From positions 27,353,491 to 27,417,490 of the forward strand of contig OY829654.1 in the NCBI GenBank assembly GCA_963691815.1: a stretch of 64,000 bases of DNA. Reading direction: 5' to 3'. This document shows, piece after piece, positions 25,583-36,525 of the stretch. The notes beneath the pieces were generated by a model that worked only from the letters and a program-made list of their open reading frames with translations, was not told the DNA's origin and searched no databases. Numbering within the stretch: the first letter of the stretch is position 1; each line of letters starts with the position of its first letter. Source of the DNA: Echiichthys vipera (lineage: Eukaryota > Chordata > Actinopteri > Perciformes > Trachinidae). A program made the position numbers and the translations under genes.

Positions 25583-25629
25583 CCAGTCCCAGCCTGGTCC
25601 TGGTCCTGGTCCTGGTCCAGTCCCAGCCT

Positions 25630-25775
25630 GGTCAGATGCGTACATGAACTGATGGAGCCTCTTGGATGAGAGGTGAAACGTTTTCCTAGACAAAAATAAC
25701 CAAGTCCAGTTGCTTTTGACTGAAATTGCTTTGAGGATAACGATGACCTGGACAAGTGAGAATATTCACAGGCTT
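25630..25775 (+). mobile_element. Penelope-like 3' end fragment, + strand
   Basis: Contains GGATGAGAGGTGAAACGT and TTGAGGATAACGATGACCTGG, which match, in opposite orientation, the 3' part of the fragment at 27890-28345. Only untranslated 3' sequence is present. Assignment rests on that second copy, which still has coding sequence. Confidence 0.6.
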
Positions 25776-26686
25776 ATTAACAGAAGACTGAACAGAAGCA
25801 GAGGAAGAGCGAGTGGGTCGATGAAGGCTGGAGGAATGGGAGGGGGGATGCAAGAGATGCTTTAACCAGGAGATGAAAGAATACCTGAGGGTCGTGACAC
25901 CACCCGTGTCCGTATCTCCTCATCTTCTACTTAATTATTCCATGTCTTTTAGTTAATGCTATCTGCCCTACTTTCTCCTTTCCTGGAAGCTGAGCCGCAG
26001 AGAGCCATTTAATTGCACCGTGTGTTTGTCTTACTATTAAACATATGAGTTCTCTGCAGAACATAAACAGGAAATATTCAATTGTCACTGTTGATAAAGC
26101 CACAGAGGATTATGAGTCACTTTTCATTCACATCCTTGTTCATTGCCTTGTTCCCTGGCTTCCCACTTTGCTACATAGATACATCAGGACAAATTGACTA
26201 TTTTTGTGTAATGAATTGTTCCTGACGGATGTATGAAAATATTAAGAGAGAACAGTCAACGATGTCTTGTATCGCTCAAGTGTTTTTCAATCCAAACGAC
26301 ACTCTCTTGTGCTGTTTCTCATCTGACCCCACTTCTCCCTCACTCCTAGGGCTTAATCAACCTCACTCCACTGTTCCTGCGAAGGCACACGCGTAATCAT
26401 ATGTGAGAAATTAGTTTTGAAAGAGTTTTGATGGCGCTCACTGCCTCAGTGGATACATTTAATACCCACCAAACTGTTGAATGGTGCACTGAGGCAGATG
26501 GACGGGGGAATTAACTACAGTATCAATGCTCTCCAGTCCATTGTTCTCTGCTAATAGGCTATATCATCCGAGGCAAAGGACGGTATTTGATTTTATTCTT
26601 AAAGTGCATTCATTAAAGACCATATTTGTAGGGGAAAGGTTGTGGTGCTTGATTACATTGCACAGTTCTCCTTTTTATCCTTTTAA

Positions 26687-26915
26687 AGGGGCCCTCCACC
26701 AATATTACTTCACAGATATTCAGAGTTCAATGCACCTGTCATGGGCAATGGGCAGCCTACTTCTCAGCCTGGTCTATAAATGTCTATTAAAGACTGTTGA
26801 GTTGTTTTGAGAATATTGACTCTACTGTTATGGCAGTACCTCTCTCTCTACCTCTACTGATCCCAGTTGAGTCCCCCAACTTTATTGAAGGGCAATACAT
26901 CACTGTAATACCCCT
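26687..26915. mobile_element. Short MITE flanked by TTAA
   Basis: TTAA at 26683-26686 is followed by AGGGGCCCT. The inverse end AATACCCCT is followed by TTAA at 26916-26919. A TTAA target with an AGGGG terminus suggests a Kolobok- or piggyBac-type non-autonomous element of about 230 bases. The inverted repeat is short and imperfect, so the superfamily is uncertain. Confidence 0.5.
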
Positions 26916-27278
26916 TTAACATAAATTATGATATAGGTCTGTTGCTAGTCTTGTATCTTATTCCGTCCCTGAAATTGAAGGTTCAAGTACATGTATACTG
27001 GCATACGATGTGCTCCATGATGTGGAGGTTGCTGAAGCACTGTAGTGTTGATAAACATTGTCTTCTTTTTTATATTTAAATCAGAGATGAATAAGACTGG
27101 ACCTTGTGTGGATTTGTATTTTGACTAGTTTCAGTATTGCCCCTTTTAACACATGCACTGCAAATCTGAAATGATCTATGTGAGAATGCAAATGTCCGGA
27201 TCTGTTGAATCTGTCATCAAAGGATATTTCCCATGTCAGCTATTATAAAATCTGTGTAAACTGTGATGGAACCTATGT

Positions 27279-27653
27279 GTGAATAGAGCAGCCCATTGTG
27301 CAGAGAAGTCACAGCAAGAAAGTGGGTGGACAAAACTGGAAGAAAGCAAACATCCAAGGGTGATTTACCGAAAGATGGGAACAAAAATGTCTGACTGGAG
27401 AGATGGTGAGATTCATGAACTGCTGTCAGTAAGGGCTGGAACCAGAATTATCAGAGAATCAGAACAATATGACCTGATAAAGCATTTGGATTTGATAACA
27501 CAGTGCTATGGAAGAATGTCAGGACAAATTGAGGTTTTTAGGTTTGATAACTACAGTAGCTCTGTGGTTATATTGGTTTTACCTGTGACAGATCCACCAA
27601 ATAAGAGCAAACATGTCTTAAAGGTTGTTAGAAGAACAACAAGAAACCTCTGA
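27279..27653 (+). pseudogene. Open frame with faint Myb/MADF-like signature, probable transposon remnant
   Basis: A 124-codon frame contains MSDWRDGEIHELLSVRAG, similar to the first helix of Myb/SANT- or MADF-type DNA-binding domains of fish transposon proteins (W-x-D-x-E-I-x-E-L-L-x-V/I). The expected second and third helices are not clear downstream. No terminal inverted repeats could be placed around it. It may be a chance resemblance; a functional gene is unlikely, since no start context, splice partner or conserved full domain is seen. Confidence 0.3.
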
Positions 27654-27889
27654 ACCCTTTCTTGCCATTCGGTGGCACTCAAATTCAGCCAGTTCAAAGC
27701 ATAATCAATATGACTCTGTCATTCAGGCTACTTATAATCTGGCAGGTCTAAGGATATAGGGTGTTTGGTGTATGGTGTACGGATGGTAAAGCCCATTGTA
27801 GTCATGAGTGCATGATTCTGATAATACAGGTAGAGAAATGTTCTACACTTGATGCAAGTCCGTTTTGTGCCTGAATCTTTATTCAAGTG

Positions 27890-28345
27890 CATGTGAATGT
27901 TCTCATTCGTCCAGGTCATCGTTATCCTCAAAGCAATTTCAGTCAAAGAAGTTTCACCTCTCATCCAAGAGGCTTCGTCAGTTCAAGTACGCATCTGACC
28001 AGACTGGGACTGGTCCAACTAGCTGGTGTGAGATCCAGGTATTTAACCTCTCACAAGGCCGATGATGTCACTGACACCCTTTGTGCTCCAAGTGCCAACG
28101 CCCGTCGTTAGAGTGGAGGTCGTTGCTCTATTGAGTCTGAACGACAGTCGTTGGAGTCACAGGAGGACATTTGTGAACAGTTGTTCTTTGAGGTTAGATT
28201 GTTGAATCTCCTGGGAAGGGATGAAAGGGCAGCATTGTAAATTGGAGATAAGTGGTGTCTCAGGCCTCCTCCTCTGTTTAGCGATGGTTTCTCTACTTTT
28301 ACATAGATGGCTTCTTTATTCAAGTGCGAAAAAGTGCAAGGTACA
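27890..28345 (-). mobile_element. Penelope-like element, 3' end with end of GIY-YIG domain
   Basis: On the - strand (about 28320-28180) the frame reads NKEAIYVKVEKPSLNRGGG, followed by LRHHLSPIYNAALSSLPRRF. This is the C-terminal end of the GIY-YIG endonuclease of fish Penelope-like retroelements, including the conserved asparagine in PSLN. Downstream on that strand comes the 3' untranslated part with GGATGAGAGGTGAAAC and GATAACGATGACCTGG, ending near 27890. The reverse transcriptase and most of the nuclease are absent, so the copy is 5'-truncated and dead. Family recalled, not searched. Confidence 0.7.
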
Positions 28346-29868
28346 AGCAGCCATTTCATAGAATGCCGTTATAACACGTCCTATATCCGATTTCATTAGC
28401 GTTCTTCGGTTTGCTTTGTTGTTAATAAAGTTGAGTAGTGCTGTAAATTACTTTGAGTTGGTGACAATATGTGAGGAAAAAGGTAGGAAGTCGCTTTGAT
28501 TAAAAATGATGAGGGATATAATAATAAAACAACCAAGTTTGCTCAAGTTATTGAAAAGAAGGTGAACTTGGCTAACTATCTTTGACTTCTGATTAAGCCG
28601 TAATAATGTCAAGGCCTTGTTTATCTTCATACATTTATTTAAGTTTTAAAATCTCAGCTCATAACAGTGTGAACTTTTTCTGTGTTTTATCTCCACCACA
28701 TCACCCGCCTCGCTCCATATCCCCCATGGTAAAGGGCTGAGAAGAGTGGGTGGACACTTCAAAAGGCTTCTAACACAGTTCAAAGTTTCTTTTATTGAAC
28801 AGAAGAGCTTCTAGTCTAGTGCGATGGGGTTCCTGCCCTCCTTCCACCTGAGACTACGACTGAGGAACTCAGGTCATTGCTGCAAAATAGATGAAAAGTT
28901 TTCCTGTTGAAACGAAGCATTAGGGATGAGTCAGGAAGCCAGAATTACACATGAAACAGGTTGCGCAAAGAGGAGTGATTGCTTTCAAGCATCAAGTTCT
29001 GGGCCCCATTGAAGTTGCTTAGAAGATATTGCAATATCTTTTGTTGTGAAGTTGGCTGAAGTTTTCATATTGCTTCACTTTTCTGACCCACCTTTGGGGC
29101 CAAGGAACTCCTTCTTTTGTCCCAAGGCGAATGGGGGAAATAAACCCATATCCATAGATACAGATGATGGGGAAGTCAGTACACTCATCGTGGGCTTTTA
29201 ACATGACCTTGAAAGGTTGGCTGATTCTTAGGTGGGTCACAGAAATCTCTTATTATGCACTGGGTCACGGTCTAAAACGGGTTGCAAGCCTGTGTTTGGT
29301 TCCCATATGACCAATGTATCACAAGATGAAACAAAATTCATCAAATTTTGATCCTGCAGGCTGAAAAAGAGAACACAGAGCTTTGTATAGTGGAGCCATC
29401 CTGAAGAGCTTTTTGTTATCTGTCATGTATCTTCGGTGTCACCCTCAGAAATACACACACTTGCGCACACTCGCAAACAGATTGTGTATTTCAGAGGCTC
29501 CTATCGATCCACCAGCTGATGCTTATCGGCTACATCCTCCTCTTTGACCATCCAGACCTGATAGCATCCAGATAGACATACAATCACACTTGGTCATCAG
29601 AGATACCACACAGGGCAATGCTATTATAATGGAGATGTGGGATCGTGGTTCACAGAGCGGAGGTCTTTTCCTTCTAGGCACGGTATCTTTTCTCTTGCTT
29701 ATTACAGAGTTGTTGGTGAAATTATAACTTGGCTCAAATAGTATCATAAAATGTGTTATTTTTATTTGCATTTTCCCTGTTTGAGGTGGCAGGCGGTTTG
29801 TCAAACCTGGATTTTGATCCTGGATCATAGGGTTAGTTTTTTTTGTTTTTTTTTAGTTAGTTAGAAGG

Positions 29869-29915
29869 AAAGTTTAGTGTAAAAGAAGTATTATAACTCT
29901 TTTACACTAAACTTT
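29869..29915. repeat. Perfect 18-bp hairpin with 11-base loop
   Basis: AAAGTTTAGTGTAAAAGA at 29869-29886 is exactly inverse to TCTTTTACACTAAACTTT at 29898-29915. The loop is AGTATTATAAC. Surrounding DNA is A+T-rich with a T run just upstream. Not part of a recognised element. Confidence 0.9.
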
Positions 29916-31080
29916 AGGCTTTGGTTTCAAAGCAAAATAAGGTTTGTTTTAACAAAACTGCCAAAAGTTAACCAAAAATATTGGAGTCGAGATATCTGGC
30001 AACAAAAATATGATATTAAATGCTACCTGGTGATGTTTATATGTCCCTTAAAAGCTAGTTGTACTTTGCTGCTTCTTCTCCGCTGAACACCAGCCATCGT
30101 ATGCTTTATGAAGGCTTAACACTAACGCATTAAAGTGAAACACAGAGTGATTCATTCAGTTCATGAACACGCTTGTCCCTGGTACGCAATTTCTGAGAAA
30201 AAGGCTCCAGTGCACAGGAAGAGATGCATTTTTATGTTTGTGGTTTGTTTTAAATAACAGAACACGAAGAGACATTTGAATGGCTGGATGCCACAATATC
30301 CAATCGAATGAAAAAGCACCACCTTGAAAACAGCAATGTTTGATTGAAACATGTTATCTGGCAAAGACGCATAAAAATTATAACCAATTCACCTCAGAGC
30401 TGTTTCAAGTACTCCAATATATAATCAGTATCTGGGAAAGAGAGCCTCTTATTCAACTAGCCTCGGTCATAGGGCTGAAAAAGGCCAAGAGGACCAAGAT
30501 GGCTGACAAAAGGAGGAACAGCAGTGCACATACTCATGTACATACTAAACCCGCCTGTGAGCTGTACACAATCCGCATATTAAACTTTATTATTCTGCAG
30601 CAGCAAGGCTCACAAGCGTATCGTAGCACAACCCAGCTTCCTTGCTAATGGATCAGTTTGTGTGTGGACTTTGTTTGACCTTTCTTCTTTAGTTCTTTCA
30701 CATGAAGAGATCTAGACCATTGAGTGTATAGGCAGCCACTAGGGAGTGTGTCTAATTGTATTGCATGTGTTCTGTGTATGGGAGAAATAGCTGGAGTTCA
30801 TAATGTATAGGTTGATAAAGCGCTACGTTTAAATACGTCTTTATTTTTCTATGGTTCTATACAAGACTTTATCTTTAACTGCAAGACCCATTGCACGTTA
30901 TTGTAGTATTCTCTGGTGTGTGTGTTACTTTCTGTTAGGTTTATTCTCCAAGGGTATAACTATATTAACGTCTAAAACTGAGACATTGCTCAACACATGA
31001 CTCTTCCTGTTTCTCTCCTGGGAGATGCGGTCATCATATTGGGTCATTTTCTCTCTTTCTCTCTTTCTTTCTTCCCCTCT

Positions 31081-31100
31081 GTGTGTGTGTGTGTGTGTAC
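31081..31100 (+). repeat. (GT)n microsatellite, short
   Basis: About ten GT units after a pyrimidine-rich (CTTT)n-like stretch at 31045-31078. Confidence 0.9.
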
Positions 31101-31675
31101 GTGTGCGTAACAGGACTGGTCAATGAGGTCTTGCCCCCTCCTCTCTGAAATGGTTCATTGGACTGTAACGCTAATCCGTGGGGACCCTCTGCACCGCGGT
31201 GACCCCCGTGACACTCGCACACATAGACGAACACGCACAGGCTCCCTCATCCATCATACTCGGAGTCTGTCAGGGCCTCAGTGAGGCGGCCTCATGGGCG
31301 ACGGCCAGCAGCCAATCGGGGCTCTCGCCTCATCTCTGACATCACTGTAAATGGGATGTCTCCATCCTGATAAAAAGTAATTAGAAGTGCGGGAAAGAAA
31401 GCAAATGATGACTTACGGTGTGTCAGAGCTAGAAATAAAATTAAGTCAATTCTGTTTTTCAGTCTTTCATCCGTCATAAACTGTATATGCCCTGAGAGGC
31501 AAGGTAAAAATAAAAACCTTGGGCATTGTTGGCCAAAAAAAAAAAAATAAGCCTCAAAGGTTATCTCGTACATAGGATTTACATTTTGATGCTTAATTGG
31601 GCTGTTTTGAGGGCGAGAAAGCCGTGCTGAATGAAGTGCCTGACGTAAAATACCTTACTAGTGAACCATAAATGT

Positions 31676-32078
31676 CTGTAAAACATAATGGGACTGTGCA
31701 TAGGTGCCGACCGGGGTTAAACAGTGCAGATATATGGTCTGATGGCATCATATTGTGAAGAGACTGTATGTTCCACATGGCTACTTAATAATGACATCAA
31801 TGGATGACGTGATCATGATGCCTGCAAGCAGCGTAAACCTACCCAATATGTATATGATGCAAGAAACGCAATATGTAAAATAAATGTAACAACAAACAGC
31901 AAGTTAAGTACACATTATTTGTACTAAGCTTTATTACGCGCAGACTTACAGTCCATTGGTGTGACTATTAAGTAGCCATGTGGAACACAGGCTCTTCACA
32001 ATATGATGCCATCAGACCATATATCTGCACTGGTTAACCCAAGTCGGCACCTATGCACAGTCCCATTATGTTTTACAG
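31676..32078. repeat. Inverted duplication, two arms of about 128 bases
   Basis: The left arm at 31676-31804 and the right arm at 31952-32078 are inverse copies, roughly 90% identical by eye. For example, GATATATGGTCTGATGGCAT is on the left and ATGCCATCAGACCATATATC on the right, and ATAATGGGACTGTGCATAGG pairs with CCTATGCACAGTCCCATTAT. The 147-base spacer is not duplicated. No target duplication or coding sequence was found. It could be a small foldback element or a local inverted duplication. Confidence 0.9.
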
Positions 32079-32218
32079 TCATTTTTTAGTTAACCAATAG
32101 GGTAAAACATTTTGTTTATGCTGCATTTTGCTGAACTCTTATTTCCCTTTGTATCTTGCATCAGGCTTTCTCTGCCTCAAAACAGCCTCATAAAACCTAA
32201 TGTTTATCTTGTAAGCAC

Positions 32219-32252
32219 GAGATACTATCTCCTACGTAAGAGATAGTATCTC
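32219..32252. repeat. Perfect 13-bp hairpin
   Basis: GAGATACTATCTC (32219-32231) and its inverse GAGATAGTATCTC (32240-32252) flank CTACGTAA. A third, partial copy of the motif follows (TCCTATGTAGGAGG). Such GAGATA/TATCTC palindromes occur in fish DNA-transposon remnants, but no boundaries could be placed. Confidence 0.85.
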
Positions 32253-33058
32253 CTATGTAGGAGGTAAACTTTTAGTGCTTTCGTAATAAACAGTGTTGCC
32301 AACGCGTCGGGATAATTAAACTTCATAATCATTACACTCCTGCATCCACATATCATGTGGCGCACCTCTGTTGGTTTTGCTCAAAGCCCTCTTCCCCATT
32401 AACATCATGTACCAGCAGCCAACCAAGAGCGAACGGCGTGAGGTAAAGTAAAGGAGGCTATGGGGGAGAGGAAACGTGAAAAAGAAAAAGAAAAAGCAGA
32501 GGAGGGTCCGAGCCAGCATCCGTTCAGGGCTGCAGGCATCATCCCAGTTAAATAAACAGCAGAGCGGGTGGAAAGCAGATGAGAGAGCTTTAGATGTGAA
32601 GAGAGAGCAGGACAGTAAGATGAAGGAGCGACTGAGAGGTGTGGTTAGACTGGATAAGAAAGCACTTCATTGAATATTTATCTGTGAGTTACAGGAAATG
32701 AACATGATTTAAAACCTTGTGTTTTCCATTATATAGCAGTTTATAGATTGACATCACCCTTAGGCAACTGTCCATAATCCTATATCCGTGAGTCTCCGAA
32801 AAGACCGAACCCTGCACTTCCGTAATGAATAAAAGACTTTGTTGTTGCATCTGCTTTAGACGTTACTGTTATTATAGGTTCAATAAATACCACTTTGCTG
32901 ATTTGAACAGTTTCTTTCATTTGAGTTGGAAGATTCATCCCTGACGATGTAATTTGATTTGATAATGTATGCAGTTTAGCAACCTCATATTGCACAACGG
33001 AACCAAAATAAAGCAGTGCCTGTGGCATGTATACTACTTTCTGCTAACATTACAATGC

Positions 33059-33061
<3 letters not shown>

Positions 33062-33107
<46 letters not shown>
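33062..33107 (+). repeat. (AC)n microsatellite
   Basis: About 23 AC units, pure. It causes the His-Thr part of the open frame at 32969-33196. Confidence 0.96.
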
Positions 33108-33109
<2 letters not shown>

Positions 33110-34105
33110 CAGTGTCAGAGAGGTGCTGACCGTGATCAAAGTGCAGGTGTGCAAAAAGGTAGTTGCGCACTCATGGCCACGATGCAGTTTTTATAGATGT
33201 GAAATTACTATTGTGTGGCCCTTCACTCTTCAGTGATGATGAAAAACGATGACAATTAAGTGTCCGAAATGTTCGTGTTCTGCTTTGCTACTTAGTTAAC
33301 AGGAGACGAATGAGTGAACTGCAGTACTGAGGACACAGCCATGGTGCGGCTTTCTCAGTAATTCAGTAAGTTCTTAACTGGAATATAGCGTACCGTACAC
33401 AGCTGGGGACAGTGCTCTAGTCAGCAATAAGTAGAACTCTACAGCTAAACTACCAGCTAACTACTAATCTACCAGTGGTCCAGTGTAGTCGGTTCAGTCT
33501 GAAAATTCTTTGTTTAAGATGTGTGTACGTTTTCTGAAAACCACTGAGGCCTTGATCATACTCGCACATAGACAGCAACAGACTTGCAAGCAGACAGGAG
33601 AATGCGCACACGTCCCACACACATGATTGCGACCTCCTGTGGTTGTTTCATTTGGCTGAACAACAAGAAAAAGTCAAAACAAAGAAAACAGTGGGTGTGA
33701 CCTCCTAACGAGTCCACATGTCCCATATTTTTGGCTGCATGCTAACATCCGTACAGGGGGTGAGCATGTACTCTAGCAAGACTGGGCAGATGACAAGATG
33801 AGCGTCATGCAGACCATCGTGGCCAAGCGGACATGAGAACCAAGAATTGGCCCTAACTGTTGTAAAAATAGCTGGCAAACTCTGAAACTGCAGCAACTGC
33901 TTGAATGCAACACAGCAGGAAACGGAGTTGAAGTGTTTCCTTTTGTTTGAGTTTTAAGTTGAGTATTTCCAGTATTTCCACTATGCATTACAAAGTGCAG
34001 GCCAGTTTGACTTGTAGCTAATACTGTTAATGGATCTTTTTCATATATGTATTTAACTGGTGCAGATCTTGTAATCGACAGAGCTGGCTAACCTGAATAT
34101 TATTA

Positions 34106-34375
34106 AGGTGGTTCGGGCATCTAGTTAGGATGCCCCCTGGGCGCTTCCCTTGGGAGGTGTTCCAGGCACGTCCAGCTGGGAGGAGGCCTCGGGAAAGACC
34201 CAGGACCAGGTGGAGAGATTAGTTCTCCACACTGGCCTGGGAACACCTTGGGATCCCCCAGTTAGAGCTGGTTAATGTGGCCCGGGAAAGGGAAGTTTGG
34301 GGTCCCCTGCTAAAGCTGCTGCCCCCGCGACCCGACCCAGGATAAGCGGATGAAGATGAGATGAGATGTCATTAT
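34106..34375 (+). mobile_element. LINE 3' end, copy 1
   Basis: A frame conceptually matching the C-terminus of a fish non-LTR retrotransposon ORF2 runs GRRPRERPRTRWRD, stop, then STLAWEHLGIPQLELVNVA and on to LLPPRPDPG. A tail GGATAAGCGGATGAAGATGA follows. The copy is 5'-truncated and shares its internal TAG with the copy at 49936-50275. The clade is not assigned with confidence. Confidence 0.75.
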
Positions 34376-34835
34376 CAGTTTGATGGCTGGTTAGTTATTG
34401 ATAACAAGGATGATGTATTACAACCAAATACATGTAGAGTACTACCAACTTGGCACCAGTGACATCATGACCCTTGTTCCTTGCACTGTAACAGGAAATA
34501 TACTGGGACATATTTTGAACAATTATAGATGTGAAATGGTCTTCAAAAGTCAACAAGTCTGCTGTGAAAAGACCTCATGTTGGACAGAAATGCCCAACAA
34601 CACTGCACTGAAGACATCAGTGTGAATACTAGCATAGCCAGCCCTGCAGTGTGATCAAACTGCATAGTCAAAAATCATAGTTATATGCATAAAATATACA
34701 TTTTTCATGTGTTCTGTCCCACATGGCCACCGTATACATAAACACATCGGGAGTCTATCAGTTCCAAATAATGTAGCCTAGAGATTTTACAATGGCAGTA
34801 TGGAAGATAAACTAATTCTTTTCTTAGGTCTTTGA

Positions 34836-35051
<216 letters not shown>

Positions 35052-35902
35052 GCCCCAAGGCTACTGTAAAACATTCCATAGGCCTAACTCTGCACAAGCT
35101 TACTGCACAGAGCCAGAGGGCAAGATTTTGCTTCTGATCGACGTGTGTGTAGCAGTCTGTGTGTGTTCTTTATACGTTTGGTTGTGTGTAAATTATGTGC
35201 ACTTTGGGTATCAAGATATAACCTCGTGTGTGTGTGTGTATTGCTCATTCGGGAAATAGTTTGGATACATATAAGCAGTGTGTATGACTCCCGTGTTGCG
35301 GAGCTCCACCCCAGCCTCGTTCTGATGGGAACTTGACCTCATCGACTCTCATCCCCCACTTTAATAAACGAGTGTATGGCTCCCAAGACCTCACCTCATC
35401 TCCTCCCCTCCTTCCTTCTCACTTCACCTCTCCTCACCCTTTTTTATCCGGTGGTTTATCTCTTCCCGTCCTCTGCATCTCCGTTCATCCCTGACTCTCC
35501 ACTGCAGTAAATTTATACCTTAACAAGGCGTTTCTGTAGACGTTGTAGCAGTTGCACCCTGGCATGGAGCAGTATGATTCTGAAGAAAGTTGTTCCCCGG
35601 GAAAGAGGATGCCACTCAGTTATCACTGGATACAATATACGTAGGTTGAAAAACAAGGCGTCAATGAGAGAGAAAAGATAAAGAGAGCGTTAAAAAGATC
35701 AAGTGTGAGTGAGAGGAAGAAAGGAGAAAGAGGAGCGTAAGCGAGGGATTAAAGGAATCCCCAAGGTAACGATATTGTTGTGTCTCATTGTGTAGAACTG
35801 TGGCACTATCTGATGTAGACTCAGCTCTGACACCTGTCACCACTTCTAATGAAACAGCTCCCACAATCCTTTGCTCCCAGATCTTTTGTTCACTCCCTCC
35901 CC

Positions 35903-36115
<213 letters not shown>

Positions 36116-36340
36116 TTGTAACCCACTCTTTTCCCTTTATCTGTTTGCGCAATTGAGTCTTTGTACTGCATATGTAGGCCTGATGTGGGGACTGCCTTTG
36201 TATGTGTTCCTGCGTGTGGTGCATATTATCGTGCTCCTCAGAGGAATGTGACGCTGTACTTTTTATGATGCATCGGTAATAAGGAACAGACCTTAGAAGA
36301 ATATGTGTGCATGTTTGAGAGGCACAGATGTGAACTGGAC

Positions 36341-36525
<185 letters not shown>

